From: Phragmites australis
Lineage: Eukaryota > Streptophyta > Magnoliopsida > Poales > Poaceae
Assembly (NCBI RefSeq): GCF_958298935.1
Contig: NC_084922.1
Location: forward strand, 4,776,501 to 4,840,500
Direction: 5' to 3'
Length of the DNA stretch: 64,000 nt
The first letter of the stretch is position 1. Each line of letters opens with the position of its first letter. Shown in pieces: positions 1-11,128 of this stretch. Below the pieces are notes generated by a model. The model had not been told where the DNA came from. It saw only the letters and a program-made list of their open reading frames with translations, and searched no databases. The translations under genes were made by a program, and so were the position numbers.

Positions 1-1240
1 TTGATGGTAGTACTTCCTTGGGATCCTAAGGATCAATACATGGACATGTAACCCGGCATATCAACACAACCACAAGACTTATATGGGTACGGCTTAGCCA
101 ATTAATTAGATGCTCGCCTTATTCTGTATGCATCAGTTGGTTGTTGAGTGGCACAAGAGCAAACCTCTGCAGTAGATGGAATCCCTGTTAACGGTGAAAT
201 CTTAGTGGGTGTATACGGATTAAGAGGCACTTTGTAAAGGTCTTATAGTGAGACCCCAGCTCTACATCCTGGAAGTGTAAAGCAACACGGGAATCACAAC
301 TCATGGGTAAAGTGTGCAACCTCTGCAGAGTGTAAAACTGATATATTAGTCATGCTCATGGTCAAAAGCGGGCTTGGACTTCTTCATGATTAGTGGAGGA
401 TCTGAGATGATTGGTTTTGGTAGTCCGGTGGTGGTAACCCAATTAGTTGGTAGCCATGTTGTAGGATACCTGGTGAGTTTGGTAGTCAGATGGAATCCGA
501 TGAGTTGTTTCTCTTAATGTTGGTGTCATCACACATAGTAAATATGATTGTTGTGTCTTTTTGAATCCTAGGTTAGGATGTCATAGATACAGTAAATCTG
601 AGACAATGCTTTCTTATCTCAAACCCTCATGTCATGTTTTCCCACATTTGTAGAGTACGATATATACTTACACTTATTATTTTCAATAATAAATATCGCT
701 CAGTTGGAGAAGATTGCATAGAGATCAATGAAGGTAAAAACTACAAGGAAGACGGAGCGTCCTAGGTCGCGTTACCCCCAATCGATTGTCTGTTGTGTGC
801 CCTAAAGCTTTCTTTAGAGTTTCCTTTTGTTCATCCAGTGCTATTTAAAACTCTAGTATTTATTTTAATAAAATTATTTTTTATACGATATGGTAATATT
901 TATCACTAATAACGTCACTACATGTATGATAAAATTGATCCTGATATACATATGGAATACATCTGATTTGTTCTTTTAGAACTGGATGTAACATCCAAGG
1001 TTTTAAGCTTAAGCTAAAGAAAGAGAATCGAGGAACATCAAATCTGACATCTGTTAAAGACAAATGGACATAATCATGTTCCCAGCTTCTTGCTGAATTT
1101 GGATAGACTAAGGAGTTCAGAGCTTCATTTAATTGCCAAACAGAACAGACATGGGAATGATATGAACATAGATGCTTTTTCTTAAAGTGCTTATGCCGTC
1201 ACACTGAGCATATTCATTGTGAAAAACACTACAGATAAAC
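1..1240. other. Intergenic, dispersed-repeat-like tract
   Basis: I see no credible coding region here; the only ORF (60 codons, minus, 881-1063) is short and featureless. The first ~800 bases have the moderately GC-balanced, ORF-free texture of an LTR or large non-autonomous retroelement fragment common in grass intergenic DNA. I see no second copy inside the window and could not define TG...CA ends or a target-site duplication. Positions ~1070-1240 are probably the 3' flank or 3' UTR of the minus-strand gene that ends at 1241. Confidence 0.35.
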
Positions 1241-2215
1241 TTACATCCCGTCTGACCTCTGAGGAGAGGTATCATTTTTCCTCTTCCTTGCTTGTGCTTT
1301 CTGCCACTTTTTCCTAGACACTAACTTACTCTTTGGCTTTAACTTCAACTCTGGAGAAAATTTGAAATTTGGGTCCCTCATGCGTGCTTGTATATTCTTA
1401 AAGAACTGTATATTGAGCTTTTTTGGTCCGCCCTCCGCCAGCTCTGAATATTCTGGTCCTGAAATAACGTTCTCAAATGCACCAATCGGGATATCTATAT
1501 CAGTGACAACGTCAAATACATTGATGTTGCGTCCATCAGGTTCTTTTTTCAACTTCTTAAGAGCATTTTCTACGGCAAGTTTTCTTGCTTGCTTTCCTGG
1601 AGATTGCTCTGGTGGCTCCTCAGCATTCAACAGCTCTGAGATTGTGCGATATTTTGGTGTCTCGTCAAATTCAAACACCTTATCAATATATGAATCACTG
1701 CGTTCATTGGGATGTGCCTCAGTAGGAACATCATCGTCATCGTCATCTTCACTGCCACTCCAGAGTGTCATATCATCCTCAGGGCATATACTTCTTAACT
1801 CGTCACTGTCATCAGCATCAATGAGATTTGCATTTTCCTTGGCTTGCCTCTTCATTTTCTTAATTTCCTTCTCCAATTTATATTGTGAACTAGGTTACAC
1901 AACACTAACATAACTCGACTGCGACACTGTGCAGTATCAGAATTCAGAAAGCACTGCAGGTGGTGGTACTGATGCATCCGTTCGTTGCTTAACCGCATTA
2001 AGCTCGCACAATTCATCATCACGTTCGATATTAGAGGGGAGGGAGGAGGTAGAGATCGAATTCGAACAACTCGCACCTTGAGGCGCCCGAATCGGAGGCG
2101 ATGGCAGGCCGCCGCAGCGCGTAATGGCCGGAGCCCGCAAGGGAGGAGGCACGGGGAATTGCGCGTGGAGGCGGAGGTGCGAGAGGAAGTGGCCGGCGAG
2201 GAGGCGGCGAGCCAT
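1241..2215 (-). CDS. Conserved-looking plant protein, unrecognised, two exons, possibly mitochondrial
   Basis: I do not recognise this family. The main exon (1889-1241) encodes ~215 residues: a basic start (LEKEIKKMKRQ), an acidic stretch with an Asp run, a middle segment around DKVFEFDETPKYRTISELL, then GKQARKLAVENALKKLKK, and a Lys/Arg-rich tail (KLKPKSKLVSRKKWQKAQ). The long biased open frame and ordered charge blocks argue for a real protein. The frame has no ATG upstream of residue 8 (its first Met-like codon is TTG), so an upstream exon is needed. The frame starting with ATG at 2215 (MARRLLAGHFLSHLRLHAQF) is Arg/Leu-rich and lacks acids, like a mitochondrial presequence. A phase-2 donor at 2009/2010 and acceptor at 1890/1889 (120-nt intron) would join them into ~284 aa; this junction is my inference and other donors are possible. 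The upstream flank is GC-rich. Confidence 0.6.
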
Positions 2216-2620
2216 GGATAGGAGAGGGCCCTGGCACCGCTACCCAAAATGGAGGAAATTCGTGTCAGGATGGAGGATATGGGTTGGCGAATTGGGATGC
2301 GGAGGAGTGGAGGCATCGACCCTTACCTAGGTTCCTCGGAGGGTCGGGTAGCCGGCTTCCTCAGGTGGCGCGGGTGGTTCCGTGGCGGCTTCCTCAGTCC
2401 GCATCGGGCTGGCGGCGGCTTGGCGTCCGGCGGACGAAGAGGACGGCGGGGCGGCGGGGAAGGACGCTGCTTCGGTCGCGGGAAGAGAAGGGGAAACGCG
2501 GCGCAGGCGCACGAGCACGAGTGAAGACGGGAAGAGGCCGTGGGCTGGTGATGATGGGCCTTATTGACGATGTGAGGGCCTGGTATAGCTTGGATATGGG
2601 CCGCGCATAACTGTTTCTCA
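2216..2620. promoter_or_regulatory. GC-rich 5' flank of the minus-strand gene
   Basis: About 400 bases of very GC-rich DNA lie immediately upstream of the ATG at 2215, followed by AT-rich DNA beyond 2620. This is typical of a grass promoter/5' UTR. Several overlapping ORFs on both strands are by-products of the composition. I could not pick a TATA box. Confidence 0.35.
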
Positions 2621-3492
2621 ATTATTTCTTTTTCTCAAACATGTCGCCCATTTTTCTTTTGGAAGGAATTTCGCAGTAAATAAAATAGTTTCTACATTCT
2701 AAAGGAAAATATTGTGCCTCAATAATCGTTTTTTCTTTAATTAAAACATAGCAATAACAATTCCAAAGTCCCACTTTTTCTAGACAATGGATGGCATTTT
2801 ATAGAATGTAAATATTTCTTTTCTTTTATTGTACCATTTAAGATGGCATGCAGTGTTGCGCTTTTTTCCCTATCTATTATACTAGTAAGGTGGCCTGCGC
2901 ATTTGCACGGCTAGATTTGTTATGATTTTTCTTATTATTATCTATTGATTAAGTCTTTCTCAATTTTGTTGTTCGTTGTTTATCATACTCATTTGAGAGC
3001 GGAGGTCTTAAAGACACTATTATGATTGCACTCAAAACAATTTGATATTTTTTAGAACATTTTTTAATGTTGACAAATTTTCATTTAACAAATGCATATA
3101 TTGTACTTAGATTTCAAGTTCATTGCTCTTGAGACATGCTTTCTAGATCATATTAACTTTCTCCCTCCCTCCCTCCTTTCCCATTGCTAGTGACATCAAG
3201 ACTTGACCGGAGATTCATGCATCCAAGTCCCTAGGCCTTCACCCTGCGACGCCACAACTAAAAAGAATCCAAAATGTGTAAAATATCGTACAATCAATTG
3301 CCGACCCACTTCGTTTGAAAAATTTGCTTCTTGATCCCCTCCCAACCGGCAAGAGAGCAACAAAAAAAAGAGAATTAAACAACCAAATGTCTATGTTATA
3401 CTTGCAATGTGTGTTTTTGCATCACCACATCCCTTTCGAACCAACTGTTAAGTCCACTTCCTTTTCTCCATCATTATGGTCATATGATTATG

Positions 3493-5917
3493 TGAAGGTT
3501 TATCTAGCCCTTAAGTGTGATTTTGGTAATTAAAGATAATACATATGGACTAACAATTATGTTGAGAATTGTTACTAGGTTGTTCCATATATGATGCATG
3601 GAGGATTGAGCATGGATTCATTGAGGAATGCTATGTGATTAAGAAAGATGCATCAAGATTAATGAGCTCTAGGTGATGCTCATGAGATAAAGGAGAAGCT
3701 CAAAAAGATTTATGATAAGCCATAGATGATGCTTATGGGATAAAGGAGAAGCTCAATATTAATGAGCTCTAGGTGATACTCATGAGATTAAGTGACTTAA
3801 GGTATATAGTTGTCAATTTAGTTTTATGGACTAACACATGTGCTTTGTTCTTGAGAGTGAGTTGAGGTTAGATTTTGTAAGAAGGCATAAGTTGAGTTGA
3901 GATATTCAATATGCCAAGTTGGAAGAACAAGATCAAGAAAAATTTAGTTGACAACTTATATATTTGATGCTTACGGTTCATGTCTTAGTGGTAAACCAAA
4001 TGAAGATGATGTAAAGAGTAAAGTCTTATATGCTTGGTGCATGGAAAGCTATCAAGAGAGCTTCATTAAGCTTTTGGAGATCAAATAAAGATCAAAATAG
4101 AAGCGATAGTGATCATCGTCATCAAAATAAGAGAAGTTAATAATAAGCCTTGAAGAGCTATGAGAAGTGTTGGGACTTAGATGATGTGTTCATCAAGTTC
4201 GATGGGGTTATTCAAGGCAAAGGTATAACTAAATAAGTTTTCTAGTTTTGCCAGTGTCAAAGAATTTGGTGGGACACCAGGTTATATGATCGATAGTTGT
4301 ACTATCAAGAGGAGTTGCTGAAAGTGTTGCTCAATTGTTGTGTCGAGTGTTCAAATTATGTGCTTAATGCGAGATGGATTTGTGTTGAGAGTTCGTTTTA
4401 CGAGTCCGGAGTTTATAAAATGTGTTTTAGATTTAACCTTTTGTTGTTGTCGATCTTAGTGGTGAAAAGTGGCCGTGGCCATGCCTTAACAATGTTTAGT
4501 ATGTTTCATGTGGTACCTAATTTAATCTTGAAAGATTAAGCTTTTGTACAATGGGTGGAAGTGTTTGAATCGGCATTTGTAGTGTTTATAATTTTGATCC
4601 AATGTGATTGAGATTATAAAATCAGTTGGAATGTGTAACCCTCTGAATAAGCTTTTCGTAGAGTCCAAGATTAAAATCAGATATCAGGTTCAAAAGTTAT
4701 CGTCGTTTTTCAAATGGTTAGTTGTGCTACTTATGGATGTTCTAATGAATAGTACGAGTTTTGATGTGTCGGAACCTCCAATTTTAAGAAATATGGGGTT
4801 CTTGGGTTTGAGTTGGTCTTTGGATCAGATGTTCCGATGTTTTATTTTTTCCAGGCTGATCATTGGGATTTGAAGAATCGAATGTGTCGGTCTAGGGATC
4901 GAAAGTTCTGATCAGTGCAAAGTCTGTCTAATGGCTAGTTTTTAGAGTTAGGCATTGCCCTCCTTGCGTGAGGGAAAGTCTTTAGAGGGGTTTGAAGGTG
5001 TTTTCTAGTGCTTGCAAATGCTTGAGAGGTGTTGGATTTTGGTGTTCTACCTTCAAGTGCCCCCTTTCTCTCTCTAGGATTGCTTTGTGATACAGGACCT
5101 TTGTGGCTTAGTGAGTAGAGAGAGAGGTGTAATTGGTGTGGTGCTTTGGTAACCCACGGTTGACGTATTAGTTGTGTGTGTTGAGCACTCAGCATTAATT
5201 GTGTGTAATTTTGAGAGTTTGTTATTCTTGGAGACCACCGTCTCCTAGATGGTTTGGTGGTGAATTGCTGGTGATCTCCTCAAGTGAAGATTGTGAAGAG
5301 GCCCAAAAGTGTTAGCGAAACTCACCATCTTCGAAGTGAAGAAAGAGTTGGCCATAGTGGAGATAATGAGTCCATGTGTGTAACTTCGTGAGGAAAAGAG
5401 TTGAAAGAGACATAGCTCAAATGTGATCGAGCTTCCTCAGCAGAGACGTAGGATATCGATGGATATCTGAACTTCGGTAACAAATTATTTATCTTTATAT
5501 TTCCTTACTCTTGTGCATTTTATTGATTTTATTGCTTGTATGCTTATTTGTATGCGTATTGAGTTAGTTTCTTGAGATTTAATCTAGCTGTTTTTAAATA
5601 TATCGAAACATCTGATGAATAGTACCAATATATGATGAATAGTATTAGAACATCCGATAAATAGGTTCGGACCTTCCAATTATAGTTTCTTGCATAACTT
5701 GCTATATTTGAATAATCTTTGTCACCCCAGGGTTGTAACTTTCACATTTATTTAGGATGATTGTGCACTAGTTGAGCCTAACATATTTAGATTTTTTACT
5801 TATGAAAAATTTGTTAGTTTATTTCTGTTGCAAGTTTAGACCAACTATTGAATAAAAGGGACGAAGTTTTCAAAAATATCTATTCACCCCCTCTAGGCGA
5901 CATCATTGTCCTTTCAT
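3493..5917 (+). mobile_element. Solo LTR (Copia-like) inserted in the left fold-back arm
   Basis: The insert begins TGAAGG and ends CCTTTCA. It interrupts left-arm sequence that is continuous in the right arm, which fixes its borders. The flanking target bases are TTATG (3488-3492) and TTCTG (5918-5922), a 5-bp duplication with one change. The 3' end carries the ATTCACCCCCTCTAGG block found just inside the 3' ends of many grass Copia LTRs. No primer-binding site, gag or pol follows, so this is a solo LTR of 2,425 bp left by LTR-LTR recombination. Short ORFs inside it are not genes. Confidence 0.75.
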
Positions 5918-7165
5918 TCTGCCACTATTTTATATGGGAGCAAGACATGGTGGGTGAGCGTCAGTGTAGAAGGATCCATATGCCGCTAACCCTCCTCTCT
6001 CGAGGTTTCTCTAACTTGCTGTTGATGAGGCATTCTAGATAGGCTGCCAATGCCGCCACTTGATTTGTGCTAGAGGCCCTATTTGGCATTGGATGTTTGA
6101 CAACCTGTTTTGCCTCAACGAGTCAAGTGAGTGCATGTCAGGTGACGAGATCAACCAACCAAGTTGATTAGGATTATGGGCACTAGGAGGGACTCGCGAC
6201 ATGGCCTCATGTATGCTTAGCCCAGGTGGGCCTAATTTGTTGTTCATTTGTGTGCTCCGTTGTTCGGCTCTTTGTCAGCAGAGTAGCATGGGAAACTCCA
6301 TGATTGGTGACTTAGTTAGGGAACTGTGGTCATCATGGAATGGAGATTCGCCCCTTATTTACATCATTTTTTTGTTGTTAAAGAAGCCATCATTGATACT
6401 TTGATTTGCCCCTGCTTTACATCACATTTTTGTTGTTAAGGAAGCCATCATTGATACTCTATCAATGATGGCTTCCTTAACAGCAAAAGCATGACATAAA
6501 GTAGGGGCGAATCTAACGCCACGTCCATGCCATGACGACCACAGTTCCCTAATTAAGTCACCAGCCATGGAATTTTTCATGCTACTCTGCTGACAAAGAG
6601 CTGAACAGTGGAGCACACAGACGAACATGCAATGAATTAGGCTACGCTTGGGCTAAGCACACATGAGGTCATGTCACCGCATTACGTTTTGTAGTTGCGA
6701 GCCTCCCAGTTCCCATAAGCTCAATCAACTCGGTTGGTTGGTCCCATCACCTAACATGCAGTCGTTTGACTCGCTAAGGCAAAATAGGTTATCAAGCATC
6801 CAACGTCAAGCATGGCCTCCAACACAAATCAAGTGGCGGCATTGGCAGCCTATCAGGAATGTCCATCAGCAGCAAGGTAGAGAAACCACGAGAGAGGAGG
6901 GTTAGTGACATATGGCTCCTTATGCGTTGGATGCTCGCCCACCATGTCCTGCCCCCATACGGATAGTGGCAGAAGCACATGACCATCATGATGGAGAAGA
7001 GGAAGTGGACTTAACAAATGGCTTGAAAGGGATGTGGTGAAGCAAAAACATAGATTGCAAGTGTAACATAGACAATTAGTTGTTTAATTTTATTTAATTT
7101 TTGTGCTCTCTTGCCCGTTGGGAGGGGATCAAGAAGCAAAATTTTCTAACGGAGTTGGCTAGTGA

Positions 7166-8548
7166 TGACGCTCATTATACAAACATACTAGTATCATATA
7201 TGTTAATATATTACCGATTATTCATCATTATTATTAATTATCAATGTTATTCTTGATGATATTCATGTATAATGTCATTTGGTTATGACCTGCAGAGATC
7301 AATAGAAAAGATGACAAAATCATATACAAATGGAATCTATAAGAAGATAGGCATTTCGAAGCCCACCTCGGCCCATCCAAGGCCCGAGGTACCTTCCCCT
7401 CGCACAAGCCTTCTACTAGAAGCTACCACTAACATCGTCGAGAATATTCCAAAAGTATCAAATATGGAGACTGAATCATTAAAAATTTATACTTATCTTT
7501 ATAAGTCCATATCAAAAAATCTATGTGCATTAGGACCACATGGAAGCCCCTATGCATCTTCTAAAAAGAGGATGAACCAACCTATGAATTAGCCGTGGCT
7601 GATAGGGCAAAGGAGCCCTGATGTCACGCAACACCCTTTCCTTGTGTCACGTGGCCGTCAACTCCCAACACCATCTATAGATGACCCTGTTGATATTTTT
7701 GACATGCAAGATCTAAAGTCTAGAGAGAATCTCGGTAAAACGCCTTCAATTTTAGCTTTAGTTATCGAGACTAGTTTATGCTACTTTAAACGATCTAACT
7801 GAACCGCAAGACTCTAATTAGATTAGGGGTTTAGAGCTGAAATAGGCGCCATCAAGATATGCTACGATGGTGGTTGTATCTTATGCTTTATGAAGTATCA
7901 ATAGCTTTTATATTAAAGATCTGTGATCATATATTCCTTTTCGGTCACGATTATCGTGCGTGTTCTTTATCCTTCATCTAGTTCACAATTAGATGACTAG
8001 ATGGTAGATATAATCATGGTTATTAGATATATTAGTCAAAATTAGCACGGTAGTTAATGTATAAACTGAGCTAGGTAAATTGGCCGCACATTGATCATTC
8101 TCAAGCTTATATTCAACGAACCGCTAGGGGTACACATACCCTTCCTAGGTGGTACCTTGGTGAGGTGAACCATGAGAGCTTAGTATGTGATAATTGAAGA
8201 GAATTAATGGGTTTAAAGAAGCTGATCATATTGTATTGATATATTTATGTCCCGAACCATAATTATTTGTTATCGATATAGTACTCATTATATATATAGC
8301 TAAGGTTTTGAGATCTATCTGTTTTTTAATCTTTATGTTTAAATATCATCATAACCATCAGCAACTTTAGACTTCTATGCAATTGCTTTCAATAATATAA
8401 TTACTTTGTTAGTTTAAAGTAAACCACTATCTAGTTTGGTTATTGATCTCTGTGGAGACAGTTATATTGGAATACTTCAGTGAAAGTGCTACAATTGATA
8501 CATGTGTTTGTGGTATTTTTATTGTATGCGTAACTAGCATAGCCAACA
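7166..8548. mobile_element. Solo-LTR-like insert (1,383 bp) in the right fold-back arm
   Basis: The segment runs from TGACGCTC to GCCAACA, giving TG...CA ends. It interrupts right-arm DNA that is continuous in the left arm at ~3296. The flanks are AGTGA (7161-7165) and ATTGA (8549-8553), a 5-bp duplication with one mismatch; the corresponding left-arm site reads ATTGA when reversed. It encodes no convincing protein (a 106-codon ORF at 7272-7592 has no recognisable domain). Length and termini fit a solo LTR; I cannot assign Copia or Gypsy. Confidence 0.65.
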
Positions 8549-9036
8549 ATTGATTGTACTATTTTATTTTACACATTTCGCATTCTTTTTTGTTGTGGCG
8601 CCGAAGGGTGAAGGTCTAGGGACTTGAGTGAATGAATCTCCGGTCAACTCTTAATGTCAGTAGCAACAGGGAGGGAGAGAGAGTTTACAAGATCTAGAAA
8701 GCACGTCCCAAGAGCAAATGAACTTGAAATCTAAGTATAATATATGCATTTGTTAAACGAAAATGGGTCAACTTTCAAATATGTTCTAAAAAATATCAAT
8801 TTGTTTTGAGTGCAACCATAACAGAGTGTCTTTAAGACTCCCTTCTCTCAAATGAGTATGATAGGCAATAAACAACAAAGTTAGAAGAAACTTAATCAGA
8901 AGATAATAATTGGAAAAATCATAAAAAATCTAGCCACGTAAATACGTGGGGCCACCTTACTAGTGTAGAATATACACCAATTATACCTTGCATCAAGCTT
9001 TTATCTCAATATAAATTATTTTGTCCAGAACCACAT

Positions 9037-10075
9037 AATTTAGTTTACAAAAGTATATGCATCACAGAGAGAATTTATAATTCACATGTTAGGCACTTTT
9101 GAAGGTGTAATTGTGTCACTGCCAGTATGCATCACGGTACAGCTTGCAGTTTTTGACATGACCAATTTAGTTTACAAAAGCATATGCATCATGGATAAAC
9201 TTTATAATTCACATGTTAGCCACTTTTGAAGGCATGATTGTGTCACTGCCAGCATGCATCACGGTTCAATTTGTAGTTTTTGACATGCTCAATTTAGTTT
9301 ACAAATGCACATGCATTATTAACAAAATTTATAATTCACATGTTAGACACTTTTGAAGACATGCAAATGAACTTGAAATCTAAGTATAATATATGCATTT
9401 TGTAAACGAAATGGGTCAACTTTCAAATGTGTTCTAGAACCACATAATTTTACAAAATCACATGCATCACGAACAGAATTTATAATTTACATGTTAGCCA
9501 CTTTTGAAGGCGTGATTGTGTTGTTACCAGCATGCATCACGGTACAACTCGTAGTTTTTGACACGAACAATTTAGTTTACAAAAGCATATGCTTCACAGA
9601 CATAATTTTTAATTCACATATTAGCCACTTTGGAAGACGTGAGTGTGTCACTGCCAGCATGCATCACAATACAGCTTGTAGTTTTTGACAAGCTTAATTT
9701 ATTTTACAAATACATATGCATCACAGATAGAATTTGTAATTCACATGTTAGCCACTTTTGAAGGCGTGGTTGTGTCACTATCAACATGCATCACGGTACA
9801 GCTTGTAGTTTTCCACATGACCAATTTAGATTACAAAAGCATATACATCACATATAGAATTTATAATTCACATGTTAGCCACTTTTGAAGGTGTGATTGT
9901 GTCATTGCCAGCATGCATTATGGTAGAACTTGTAGTTTTTGACACGATCAATTTAGTTTACAAAACAAAATTTAGAATTGACATGTTAGCCTCTTTTGAA
10001 GGCTAATTGTGTCACTACTGGCATGTATCATGATACATCTTGTAGTTTTTCACACGACCAATTTCTTTGACAAAA
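9037..10075. repeat. Tandem array, 127-bp unit, about eight copies
   Basis: A unit beginning AATTTAGTTTACAAAAG recurs at 9037, 9164, 9291, ~9447, 9569, 9696, 9823 and 9950, with a truncated end near 10060. Spacing is 127 bp except around the break after 9360 and in the last unit. Each unit contains a CACATGTTAGCCACTTTTGA block and a GCATGCATCACGGTAC block. The third unit is cut off at ~9362 by a 74-bp piece identical in layout to fold-back arm sequence at 8714-8788. The frames open across units (9491-9888) only because 127-bp units drift through frame; they are not genes. Confidence 0.85.
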
Positions 10076-11128
10076 CCTTGGCAGCATGGGCAGGCAAAAG
10101 TGAGGGCATGGTGTACATATGTACACCCAAAAATTTTCATAAAAATTAACTATATATCATATTTATTTAAGAAATAATCACTGAGTGTATTAATTATCGA
10201 TGAGAGTAGTACATGTATTTATCTGCTATAACCAAACATAGTGACATACGCAATCTGTTAGTGATCCATAGCATGCAGCAATTGTAACGCGCCTTGCGGT
10301 AGAAGTGAACGCCTAGAGACTTAGTGAAGTGGTGAGCATGATCACACATTCGGTTGAGGATATGCACAATGAGTCGGTGAAGCATATGTAATAGTTGAGG
10401 ACATGCTGAATGACTCGATAAGATACGTAGTAATTGAGGATGTGGACAGCACCAGCTGATACTGAGTCAGTTACGCTAACAATATTTTCCTCAACGTCCT
10501 AGTCTTCTGGATCTTTGCCTTTTTTTCACTATAATAGACGCGGTTCCTGTGGCCCAAGCCGCCAAGCCCAATGCTGCAACAAGCAGCAACCCAAACCTAA
10601 TGCAATAAGTTGTTAACGTCCAACAGTAAATGACCAACGTCCAATCAATCAATCCCTAATTACCTAAATATACAATGACATCCCTACGTTCTAACACCAA
10701 AACACATGCACGAGATGAAGGACGATGACACCCAGCCTGATGATAGCATGAGAGTAGTAGGAAGGGACGACGCGAGTGCGACAGGGCGCTACTGTGATGG
10801 CATAAGCACGAGCACATCATGAAAGGGATGTGCTAGCATGTTAGAGCGCTGCCATAACGGCATGATTACAACATCACAAATTTTTTAGTTTTATACATCG
10901 ATAGTTAAAATGCTGCTTCTGTCACTGGTTGCCAGACCTCACTGACAGGTTAGCCCACATTCTTCAGTCCCGTGTCAATGACCACAGCAAAAAAATGCTA
11001 CGAAACGCTTTCATTCGTACAGACAGATGACTCCGGTAACCGTATAACCACCACCCACCCACCTCGGCCAGTCGGCCTCCACCACTCCCCTCCCACTCGC
11101 GACCTCAGATCACGCGAAGGAAGGAAAA
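10076..11128. other. Intergenic and upstream region of AIP1
   Basis: AT-rich DNA without a convincing gene, rising to GC-rich sequence from ~11030 that is probably the AIP1 5' UTR and core promoter. The start codon at 11129 is preceded by a purine-rich context (GGAAAAATGGCG), a good plant initiation site. A direct palindrome, GTACATATGTAC, lies near 10111. I could not identify a reliable TATA box. Confidence 0.35.

Larger units (their letters stand above)
2881..8964. mobile_element. Giant fold-back (near-palindromic) DNA element, split by two solo LTRs
   Basis: The two ends are inverted copies: ACTAGTAAGGTGGCC at 2881 reappears reversed ending at 8964. The inverted homology continues through the whole element to a hairpin centre at 6457-6459, where ATTGATA and TATCAAT flank a 3-nt loop. 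Matching arm blocks are 2881-3492 with 6990-7160 plus 8554-8964, and 5923-6456 with 6460-6990. Removing the two inserted LTRs (3493-5917 and 7166-8548) and their duplicated target bases leaves ~2.27 kb with arms of ~1.1 kb each. The arms diverge by scattered substitutions, and a ~60-bp segment near the centre of the left arm is duplicated. No transposase frame is visible, so it is non-autonomous. Long arms suggest a Mutator-like or Foldback-type DNA element; I found no clear outer target-site duplication. Confidence 0.8.

Noticed and set aside
1241..2215. Identity as the mitochondrial GCD1 (gamete cell defective) protein
   Set aside because: Considered from the presequence-like start, but the conserved GCD1 segments I recall are absent from the body of this protein.
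6035..6989. ORFs on both strands in the centre of the fold-back element
   Set aside because: Mirror-image peptides produced by the palindrome; no domain and no conservation beyond the repeat itself.
9491..9888. 65- and 67-codon ORFs
   Set aside because: They lie in successive units of the 127-bp tandem array and repeat each other's peptide; not genes.
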